In this document: piece by piece, positions 57,997 to 64,000 of the stretch
How positions within the stretch are numbered: position 1 is the first letter of the stretch
How the letters are laid out: each line of letters opens with the position of its first letter
NCBI GenBank assembly: GCA_016719485.1
Contig: JADJZB010000023.1
Coordinates: forward strand, 124,001-188,000
Length of the DNA stretch: 64,000 nt
Source: Holophagales bacterium
GTDB taxonomy: Bacteria > Acidobacteriota > Thermoanaerobaculia > UBA5066
Direction of reading: 5' to 3'
Notes under the pieces: generated by a model
What the model saw: the letters and a program-made list of their open reading frames with translations, nothing else
The model's database searches: none
Told to the model about the DNA's origin: nothing
Position numbers and translations under genes: made by a program

Positions 57997-58704
57997 TCAG
58001 GCCTCCTTGGGGAGCGCGAGGAGCGCGATCAGGTCGGTGAGGAGGGGCCTCCTCGGGACGGCGGGCGCGGGGAAGCCGCGCGCGACGAGAAGCCGTGCGG
58101 TCTCCGGGCCGACGACGCCGAATCTTACCGGCGGAAGGTCCGCCGGGCCCTCGGCGCCGAGGGCGTCGAGAAAGACGTCGAGCGCGGCGAGGGAGCCGAT
58201 GGCGAGGGCGTCGTATTCCCCGGCCCGGAAGGCGCGCAGGCGCTCCCCGTCGAGCGCGGTGAGCGGCTCTTTCAGGTAGACGACGGGGGCGGTGACGTCG
58301 AAGCCGCGGCCGAGAAGCTCGTCCACCGCGGCGTCGTCGGCGTCGGAACCGCGGGGCCAGAGGAGGCGGCCGCTCTCGCCGCGGCGCGCGAGCTCCGCGA
58401 GGATGCCGACGGCCCCGGGAGGGACCGGCGTGACGGGGTCCCTCACACCCGCTTCCTCGAGGGCCGTCGCCGTTCCGGCGCCGGCCGTCAGGACGAGGCG
58501 GAACGACCGGAGCCGCTCGGCAGCCCCCGCACCGGCCAGGACGTCGACGGCCGCTCGCGAGGAGACGACGAGGATCGCGCCGTCGGGGTCGAAGGTGCGC
58601 GTCGCCGCGATCCCGAACGGGGCCGGGACGATCCGGTGCGTGACGAGGAGATCGGCGCCCGGCACCGGCTCGCCGGCGGGCCGCAGGAGGAGCACCCTGC
58701 TCAT
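57997..58704 (-). CDS. hemD: Uroporphyrinogen-III synthase
   Basis: A 235-residue protein of low sequence conservation assigned by context and fold pattern: two alpha/beta lobes with LLLRPAGEPVPGADLL, VVSSRAAVDVLA, LLWPRGSDADD, VVYLKEPLTAL and ALAIGSLAALDVFL. It is between hemC (4-nt overlap) and hemB (2-bp gap), exactly where HemD is expected. It inverts ring D during ring closure of hydroxymethylbilane. Confidence 0.88.
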   Translation of the reverse strand: MSRVLLLRPAGEPVPGADLLVTHRIVPAPFGIAATRTFDPDGAILVVSSRAAVDVLAGAGAAERLRSFRLVLTAGAGTATALEEAGVRDPVTPVPPGAVGILAELARRGESGRLLWPRGSDADDAAVDELLGRGFDVTAPVVYLKEPLTALDGERLRAFRAGEYDALAIGSLAALDVFLDALGAEGPADLPPVRFGVVGPETARLLVARGFPAPAVPRRPLLTDLIALLALPKEA

Positions 58705-59654
58705 CTCGCCGCCGCGCGGGCCTCCGTGACGAGACGCTGGGCCCCGCGGGAGAGAAGCCGGTCGGCGAGGAGGCGTCCCAGCCCTCCGGGGTCCGTGGCC
58801 GGCCCCGTCGCCTCGTCCTCGAGCATCTCCGAACCGTCGAGAGCGAGGACCCGGGCACGGAGGACGAGCGTCCCCTCCTCGCCCGGGGTCGCGAGCGCGG
58901 CGACGGGAGCGCGGCACCCGGCGCGCAGGGCGTGGAGGAGGCTCCGCTCGGCGGCCGCGGCAGCGCTCGCGAGCGGGTCGTCGAGCGTCGCGATCGCGGC
59001 CGCGGCGTCGGCGTCGCCCCTCCGGCACGAGATGCCGAGCGCTCCCTGCGCGGGGGCCGAAAGCAGCTCGTCGAGAGGGATGCGCAGCGTGATCCGATCG
59101 CCGAACGAGAGCCGGTCGAGGCCGGCGCAGGCGAGGATGAGGGCGTCGGCGCGCCCTTCCTCGAGGCGGCGCAGGCGCGTGTCGACATTTCCGGCCATCG
59201 TGAGCGTCTCGAGGTCCGGCCGCAGCCGCAGGAGCTGCGCGACTCGCCGCGGGCTCGCCGTCGCGACCTTCGCCCCCTGCGGGAGCTCCTGCACGGTGCG
59301 GGCCGGATGCCGCGAGGCGACGACGAGGGCGTCCCTCACGTCCGCCCGCGCCGGAACGGCCGCCATGAGGAGGTCGTCGGCGTACTCGGTCGGGACGTCC
59401 TTGAGCGAGTGGACGGCGAAGTCGATCTCGTCCCGCCGGAGGGCGTCGTCGAGCGCGCGCACGAAGACGCCGACGGAGTCGCCCGCGGACGGAATCCGCC
59501 CCTCGGTCGACAGCTGGTCCCCTTCGGTCCTCACGAGGACCTCCTCGACCGCCCGGCCCGTCGCCTTCGTCAGCGCGGCGGCCACGTGCCCGGACTGCGT
59601 CCGGGCCAGGAGGCTCGCGCGCGTCCCCATCCGCAGGGGTCGTCCGTCGCTCAT
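58701..59654 (-). CDS. hemC: Hydroxymethylbilane synthase (porphobilinogen deaminase)
   Basis: A 317-residue enzyme that polymerises four porphobilinogen units. Diagnostic segments are MGTRASLLARTQSG, RTEGDQLS, FAVHSLKDVPTEY and the dipyrromethane cofactor Cys in LHALRAGCRAPVAAL (near 245). Catalytic Asp is in VHSLKDVP. It overlaps hemD by 4 nt and follows hemA after 51 bp. Confidence 0.96.
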   Translation of the reverse strand: MSDGRPLRMGTRASLLARTQSGHVAAALTKATGRAVEEVLVRTEGDQLSTEGRIPSAGDSVGVFVRALDDALRRDEIDFAVHSLKDVPTEYADDLLMAAVPARADVRDALVVASRHPARTVQELPQGAKVATASPRRVAQLLRLRPDLETLTMAGNVDTRLRRLEEGRADALILACAGLDRLSFGDRITLRIPLDELLSAPAQGALGISCRRGDADAAAAIATLDDPLASAAAAAERSLLHALRAGCRAPVAALATPGEEGTLVLRARVLALDGSEMLEDEATGPATDPGGLGRLLADRLLSRGAQRLVTEARAAAR

Positions 59655-59705
59655 CGTCGTCCTTCCTTCGTGGGGCGGCCCCGGCGGCGCCGCATGCGGG
59701 CCGCG

Positions 59706-60980
59706 TTACTCCCCGTCGTCGAGCTTGAAGAGGGCCCTCACGACGGCCGCGCGGGTGAGTCGCTCGGAGGCGTCCCCTTCCTTCAGGCCCATCGTCGGGT
59801 TGTGGAGGATCTTGTGGAGGAGCGTCTCGGTCATCCGCTCGACGACCGCGCGGTCCTCGGGCGAGAGGCGCGAGAGCTTGCCGGAGTAGCGCTCGATCTC
59901 GTCGCGCCGCGCCTTCTCGAACCGCTCGCGGAGCGTCTTGAGGGTGTCGACGTGAGAGAGACCCGCGAGCCAGCCGAGGAACTTCTGGGTGGAATCCTCG
60001 ACGATCCGCTCGGCGTGGGGGACGTCGGTCATCCGGTCCTTGGCGTTGTCGCAGGCGAGCTCGCCGAGGGCGTCCATGTCGTACCGGTAGACGTCGGCCA
60101 GCCCGTCCACCGTCGGCTCGATGTCGCGCGGGACGGCGAGGTCGAGGATGAGGAGCGGCCCCCGCCTGCGGCCGCGGCCCAGAACGGGCTTGAGCATCGC
60201 CGCGGTGACGACCGGCTCCGTGGCGCCCGTGGCCGACAGGACGATGTCGACGTCGGCGAACGCCTTGGCCCGTTCCTCCCACGGCACCGTCCAGCCGTGG
60301 AAGTGGGTCGCGAGCGCCTTGGCCTTCTCGGCCGAGCGGTTCGCGAAGAGGATCTGCTTCACGCCGTCGTCGGCGAGGAGGCGGGCCGTCAGCTCGACCG
60401 TCTCGCCCGCGCCGAGGAGAAGGACCTTGCACTCGGCGATCGACTCGAAGATGCGCCCGACGAGGCCGAGGGCGATGCCGGGGACGGAGACGGGGCGCGC
60501 CCCGAGCGACGTCTCCGTGCGGACCCTCTTGCCGCATTCGAGCGCCGACTGGAAGAGCCGCCCCGTGACGGCGCGCGCCGTCCCCGCCTCGGCGGCGCGG
60601 CGGTGGGCCTCGCGGATCTGCCCGAGGATCTGCGCCTCGCCGAGGACCATGGAGTCGAGGCCCGAGGCGACCCGGAAGAGGTGTCGCACCGTCGCCTCGC
60701 CGCGCCCGGAGAGCGCCTTCTCGCGCAGGACGGCGCCGTCGACGGAGTGGAAGCGCGAGAAGAAGCCCGCGAGGGCCTCGAAGCTGTCGGGCACCTCGCT
60801 GACGCCGTAGATCTCGGCCCGGTTGCACGTGGAGACGACGGCCCCTTCGGTCAGGATCCGCTCGCGGAAGAGCCCCTCCAGCGCCTCTCGTGCCGTCTCG
60901 GGCGTGAAGGCGAGCCGGGCCCTGAGGTCGAGGTCCGACCCCTGGTGGTTCCAGCCGACGAAGACGATCTCGGGAGGCAT
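59706..60980 (-). CDS. hemA: Glutamyl-tRNA reductase
   Basis: A 424-residue NADPH-dependent enzyme that starts the C5 haem pathway. The catalytic Cys is in VVSTCNRAEIYG (near 50), followed by LFRVASGLDSMVLGEAQILGQ, the NADPH motif LLLGAGETVELTARLL and FANRSAEKA, and the C-terminal dimerisation helix (LSRLSPEDRAVVERMTETLL). The start ATG 60980 overlaps the upstream ccsA-like stop (TGATG), the standard hemX-hemA arrangement. Confidence 0.96.
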   Translation of the reverse strand: MPPEIVFVGWNHQGSDLDLRARLAFTPETAREALEGLFRERILTEGAVVSTCNRAEIYGVSEVPDSFEALAGFFSRFHSVDGAVLREKALSGRGEATVRHLFRVASGLDSMVLGEAQILGQIREAHRRAAEAGTARAVTGRLFQSALECGKRVRTETSLGARPVSVPGIALGLVGRIFESIAECKVLLLGAGETVELTARLLADDGVKQILFANRSAEKAKALATHFHGWTVPWEERAKAFADVDIVLSATGATEPVVTAAMLKPVLGRGRRRGPLLILDLAVPRDIEPTVDGLADVYRYDMDALGELACDNAKDRMTDVPHAERIVEDSTQKFLGWLAGLSHVDTLKTLRERFEKARRDEIERYSGKLSRLSPEDRAVVERMTETLLHKILHNPTMGLKEGDASERLTRAAVVRALFKLDDGE

Positions 60981-61822
60981 CAGGTGAACGAGTGGACCTT
61001 CGAGAAGAAGAGGTTGACGGCGGTGTAGGAGAGGAGGACGAGGATGAAACCGGCGACGGCGAGCCTGGCCGTCGTCACGGGGGAGGCGCCGCGGTGGGCC
61101 CTCACGAAGATCCAGAGGTAGAAGGCGAAGGTCCCGCCCGCACCCCAGATCTTCGCGTCCAGGAGCCACTCGGGGTGCTGCTCGTGCCAGACGCGGTACG
61201 CCCAGAGGAACCCCATCGTCAGCCCGGCCGCCATCGAGACGACGCCGACGCCGATGGAGGTGCGCGCGGCCCTCTCGAGGTAGCTCAGGGAGGGGAACCG
61301 CGAAACGGGGCCGTTCAGGATGTGCCGCTTGCTCCTCAGCCGCCGCCCGAGGACGAGGTAGAGGAGCGAGAGGGCGCACGCCACGGCGAAGGCCGAATAG
61401 CTCAGCATGTTCAGCGTGACGTGGAACGCGAAGACCGAGCCACGAAGCTCCGGGCGAACCTCTCCGCCTCCCGGGACGACGAAGGAGAGGAGGAGGAAGA
61501 AGAGCGAGACCGGCATGAGGAACGGCCCGAGGGACCGGTCGTGGTGCCGGGCCTCGAGGATGAGGCTCATGGCCGCCAGGAAGAGGCCGAAGAGGGCCAT
61601 CGAGCCGAGGAGATCGCCGTAGGGAACCGTCTTCAGCGCGACGGAACGGACGTAGAGGAACCCGAAGTTGAAGGTGGCCCCGAGGCCGGCGAGAACCGTC
61701 GCCATCCTTCCCGCGGAGACGTGCGGGTGGCGGAGCCAGACGACGTAGAGGACCGTCGCTCCCGCGTAGCAGAGGAGGGCGAGGAGGCCGAAGAGGGCGT
61801 TGGCGAGGCCGGTACCGAACAT
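60980..61822 (-). CDS. CcsA/HemX-type cytochrome c assembly membrane protein
   Basis: A 280-residue membrane protein with about eight hydrophobic helices. It belongs to the cytochrome-c-assembly/HemX family that sits in front of hemA in many bacteria. The Trp-rich region is weak (MGFLWAYRVWHEQHPEWLLDAKIWGAGG rather than the full WGxxWxWDxxE), which points to the HemX branch, thought to regulate HemA levels, rather than a true haem exporter CcsA. TATAAT lies 11 nt before the ATG, so this gene begins the haem operon. Confidence 0.82.
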   Translation of the reverse strand: MFGTGLANALFGLLALLCYAGATVLYVVWLRHPHVSAGRMATVLAGLGATFNFGFLYVRSVALKTVPYGDLLGSMALFGLFLAAMSLILEARHHDRSLGPFLMPVSLFFLLLSFVVPGGGEVRPELRGSVFAFHVTLNMLSYSAFAVACALSLLYLVLGRRLRSKRHILNGPVSRFPSLSYLERAARTSIGVGVVSMAAGLTMGFLWAYRVWHEQHPEWLLDAKIWGAGGTFAFYLWIFVRAHRGASPVTTARLAVAGFILVLLSYTAVNLFFSKVHSFT

Positions 61823-63027
61823 CCGAACCGCTGATTATACGGACCGGCGGGGCCCGTCCGGGAGATCGCCTCGCGCAGCGCCCGCGCCGAGGAGATCGCC
61901 TCCTCCGCGTCCCCCCCCCGGACGGTCAGGTGCCCCATCTTCCGCTTCGTTCCCACGCCCGTCTTGCCGTAGAGCACGACCTCGAGGAGACCGGGGTTTC
62001 CTTCCCACGCCCCGAGGTCGAGCGACCCGGTCGTTCCCTGCGCCTCCCAGACCTCGCCGAGGAGGTTCGCCATGCAGAAGGCGCCCGCGGAGACGAGCCG
62101 GGGCGGTACGAGCGGGATCCCGAGGAGGATTCGCGCCAGGGCTTCGAACTGACTGAAGGTGCAGGCTTTGCGCGTGACGTGCCCGGAGTTGTGGGGGCGC
62201 GGCGCGAACTCGTTCGTGAAGACGCGGACCTCCCCGGGGCGTGAGCGGGCGGAGCGGCCGACGAAGAGCTCGGTCGTCAGGAGCCCGGTCACGCCGAGGG
62301 CGCGGGCGGCCGCCAGCGCCACCGCCTTCGCCTCCGCCTCGAGGTCGTCGGGGAGACGGGCCGGAACGAGGGTGACGTCGAGGACGTGGTCCCGGTGCTC
62401 GTTCTCGAAGAGCGGGAAGACGACCTCGTCGCCGCTCCTCTCGCGGGCGACGATGGCGCTCGTCTCGAGAACGATCTCGATCGGCTCCTCGAGGACCCAG
62501 CCGGAGGCGTCCAGCGTCGCGCGGGCGGGGGTCGAGAGAAGGGCCTCGAGGTCGGCGGGCGAGGAGAGCTTCCATTGACCCTTGCCGTCGTAGCCCCCGC
62601 GGGCCGTCTTGAGGATCGAAGGGAAGCCGAAGCCGAGCGCCGCCGCGGCGAGCCCGTCCGTGGCCGTCCCGTCGACGAAAGCGACGTGCGGAAGCCCGTG
62701 CGTGCGCAGGAACTCCTTCTCGAGCGCCCGGTTCTGCGTCGTCCGGAGGACCCGGAGCGACGGGAGGAGCTTGTCGAGGCCGGAAAGCTGCACCAGCCCC
62801 TCGGTCTCCACGTTCTCGAACTCGTACGTCACGACGTCGCAGGCGTCGAAGAACTCCTGAAGGCGCGGCACGTCGCGCCACGACCCGCTCACGGCGCGCG
62901 CCGCCCGGCGCAGGGCCGGGGCGTTCGGGTCGGGGTCGTAGACGTGGACGTCCGCCCCGAGGTCCTGGAGCGCGGGAGCCAGCATCGCGCCGAGCTGGCC
63001 TCCGCCGAGGATGCCGACGGTCGTCAG
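61633..63027 (-). CDS. purK: N5-carboxyaminoimidazole ribonucleotide synthase (PurK); 3' end probably shifted
   Basis: An ATP-grasp enzyme of purine synthesis. The conserved opening TVGILGGGQLGAMLAPAL starts upstream of any ATG, and the best start is CTG 63027, which overlaps the purE stop (CTGA) and has GGAGGA in front. Further marks are VVTYEFENVE, TQNRALEKEFL, SILKTARGGYDGKGQ, TNEFAPRPHNSGH and GKTGVGTKRKMGHLTV. Coding sense ends at about residue 390 (AISSARALREAIS), as usual for PurK. The frame then runs on 74 codons into the ccsA-like gene without a stop. One missing base in the GGGCCCC run near 61850 would restore a TAA at 61835-61837. The true end is therefore probably 61835. Confidence 0.85.
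   Translation of the reverse strand: MTTVGILGGGQLGAMLAPALQDLGADVHVYDPDPNAPALRRAARAVSGSWRDVPRLQEFFDACDVVTYEFENVETEGLVQLSGLDKLLPSLRVLRTTQNRALEKEFLRTHGLPHVAFVDGTATDGLAAAALGFGFPSILKTARGGYDGKGQWKLSSPADLEALLSTPARATLDASGWVLEEPIEIVLETSAIVARERSGDEVVFPLFENEHRDHVLDVTLVPARLPDDLEAEAKAVALAAARALGVTGLLTTELFVGRSARSRPGEVRVFTNEFAPRPHNSGHVTRKACTFSQFEALARILLGIPLVPPRLVSAGAFCMANLLGEVWEAQGTTGSLDLGAWEGNPGLLEVVLYGKTGVGTKRKMGHLTVRGGDAEEAISSARALREAISRTGPAGPYNQRFGCSVPASPTPSSASSPSSATRERRSSTSSGSATRTSPREGWRRFSPASGPPSTSGSSTSVPSR
61834..61839 (-). promoter_or_regulatory. Consensus -10 element of the haem operon
   Basis: A perfect TATAAT on the minus strand ends 11 nt before the ccsA-like ATG. It is the only full -10 consensus I noted next to a gene start in this window. 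No -35 consensus is visible at 16-18 bp. Confidence 0.5.
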
Positions 63028-63539
63028 GAGGTCCTCCGGAGGCGCCGCCCCTGGATCTCCAGGTTTCCCTCGCGCGCCTTCCCCCGGAGCGTCTCGCGAT
63101 GCGCGGCGAGCTTCGCGGCCAGGCCCGGGTCGGAGAGCGCGAGGATCTTCACGGCGAACAGGCCCGCGTTCGTCGCCCCCGCGGGCCCGATGGCGAAGGT
63201 CGCCGTCGGCACGCCCGCGGGCATCTGCACGATGGAGAGGAGGCTGTCGAGGCCGGAGAGGGCGCTGCTTTGGACCGGTACGCCGAGGACGGGCAGGGTC
63301 GTGAGCGCCGAGACCATGCCGGGCAGGTGGGCGGCTCCCCCCGCCCCCGCGATGAGGACCTTCAGGCCCCTGCCGGCCGCCGACCTCGCGTAGTCGTACA
63401 TCTCCTCGGGCATCCGGTGCGCACTGACGACCGAGATCTCGTACGGGACGTCGAACTCGAAGAGGATTCCTTCCGCCTTTGCGAGCGTCTCGTAGTCCGA
63501 GGCGCTCCCCATGACGATTCCGACGAGCGGCGTTCCCAT
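63024..63539 (-). CDS. purE: N5-carboxyaminoimidazole ribonucleotide mutase (PurE, class I)
   Basis: A 171-residue enzyme that moves the carboxyl group of N5-CAIR to carbon. Signature residues are GIVMGSASDYET, VVSAHRMPEEMY (catalytic His), AGAGGAAHLPGM and LGVPVQSSALSGLDSLLSIVQMPAGVP. The start is the ATG at 63539 with GGAGGT. It overlaps purK, and the two act in sequence. This bacterial two-step route (PurK then class I PurE) is thus present. Confidence 0.96.
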   Translation of the reverse strand: MGTPLVGIVMGSASDYETLAKAEGILFEFDVPYEISVVSAHRMPEEMYDYARSAAGRGLKVLIAGAGGAAHLPGMVSALTTLPVLGVPVQSSALSGLDSLLSIVQMPAGVPTATFAIGPAGATNAGLFAVKILALSDPGLAAKLAAHRETLRGKAREGNLEIQGRRLRRTS

Positions 63540-63561
63540 CGTGCGACCTCCGGTGGCGAGT

Positions 63562-64000
63562 CTATCGGGCCGATCGGAGCGCGGAAGCGACCGTCTCGAG
63601 GCGCACGCCGCGCGACGCTTTGACCAGGACGACGTCTCCGGCCCGGACCAGGTCCAGGACGTGGGGGACCGCCTCCTCCCCGGAGGGGAAGAAGGACGCG
63701 GCGATGCCGGCGCCGGCGGCCGCGACGGCGAACCGCTCCGCCTCGCCGTTGACGGCGACGAGCGCGGCCGGACGCGCCGCAACGGCCGCGCGCGCCACCT
63801 CCTCGTGCTCCTCTGCGGCGAGGGGTCCCATCTCGCGCATCTCGCCGAGGACGACGACCAGGCGGCGGTCCAACGCGTCGGCCAGCTCGCGGGCGGTCTT
63901 CAGCGAAGACCGCGCCGAGCCGGTGTTCGAGTTGTAGGTGTCGTCGAGGAGGACCGTCCCGTCCGCGAGGGTCTCCACGGCGAACCGTCCGTCGCGGACC
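63562..64000 (-). CDS. murF: UDP-N-acetylmuramoyl-tripeptide--D-alanyl-D-alanine ligase, C-terminal part
   Basis: This is the end of a Mur ligase: the frame is open to the window edge. It shows VLLDDTYNSNTGSARSSL (the MurF DxYNxNP-like site), VVVLGEMREMGPLAAEEH, and a C-terminal VLVKASRGVRLETV (VKGSR in family). The last domain positions the dipeptide. The N-terminal and ATP-binding domains lie beyond 64000. It is 22 bp upstream of purE and possibly co-transcribed, and a TAGACT overlaps its stop codon. Confidence 0.88.
   Translation of the reverse strand, partial: VRDGRFAVETLADGTVLLDDTYNSNTGSARSSLKTARELADALDRRLVVVLGEMREMGPLAAEEHEEVARAAVAARPAALVAVNGEAERFAVAAAGAGIAASFFPSGEEAVPHVLDLVRAGDVVLVKASRGVRLETVASALRSAR

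Noticed and set aside
61861..61925. Frameshift in purK at the run of nine C (minus-strand G)
   Set aside because: The protein sequence on both sides of the run (MGHLTVRGG and DAEEAISSARALREA) is in one frame and PurK-like, so the break must lie nearer the gene end.

Overview
This 64-kb window is a chromosomal segment of a high-GC (roughly 70%) Gram-negative bacterium. Outer-membrane-type functions (LolC/E-like permease, lipoproteins, BvgS-like sensors), c-type cytochrome maturation, a sugar-phosphate-type bacterial microcompartment (BMC) and many HDLRAP-type histidine kinases would fit an Acidobacteriota-like lineage. That placement is inference, because there is no rRNA here. The sequence looks like a draft or metagenome assembly: it carries a 63-nt poly-G run and several single-base disruptions in otherwise intact genes.

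Layout. 1-1.6 kb: end of prfC and a DUF4342 gene. 1.7-14 kb: a signalling island with three hybrid-sensor-style histidine kinases, two stand-alone Rcp1-like receivers, a REC-PAS-GGDEF-EAL protein and a GAF-nucleotidyl cyclase. 14-18.3 kb: methyltransferase, DegT-type aminotransferase, and a divergent sigma-54 activator/HD-GYP pair. 18.4-24.9 kb: ahcY, a degenerate 5'-nucleotidase-like lipoprotein, carbamate kinase, ornithine carbamoyltransferase and a frameshifted amino-acid binding protein. 24.9-32 kb: aldo/keto reductase, epimerase, the poly-G scar over a lost VOC gene, a Ser/Thr kinase, GNAT, an OLD-family ATPase/nuclease and a HAD phosphatase.

32-39 kb: a RAYT transposase bounded by perfect 29-bp inverted REP arms, then a complete minus-strand BMC operon of the sugar-phosphate-utilizing (SPU) type: RpiB-DeoC fusion, BMC-T, BMC-H, BMC-P, CoA-acylating aldehyde dehydrogenase, BMC-T, BMC-P, BMC-P and a membrane protein. 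The likely chemistry is deoxyribose-5-phosphate to glyceraldehyde-3-phosphate plus acetaldehyde, with acetaldehyde oxidised to acetyl-CoA inside the shell. 39-41 kb: two paralogous mini-cytochromes c flanking a frameshifted DUF2279-like gene and a 59-bp REPIN palindrome.

41-54.5 kb: an aroF-carA-lolC operon (aroF frameshifted), exported and small proteins, an M1 peptidase, a MeaB-methylmalonyl-CoA epimerase fusion, a GAF sigma-54 activator with a class V aminotransferase, tag and small proteins. 54.6-64 kb: a minus-strand haem operon (ccsA, hemA, hemC, hemD, hemB, hemL) followed by a DedA-rhodanese gene with an in-frame TGA at the catalytic cysteine, preceded by purE-purK and the end of murF.

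Most interesting points: the SPU microcompartment with a matching putative encapsulation helix in both enzymes; the TGA at the rhodanese active site (candidate selenocysteine or fresh nonsense mutation); the RAYT/REPIN family with duplicated flanks; and a recurring -10-like hexamer 6-11 nt upstream of start codons, suggesting widespread leaderless transcription.
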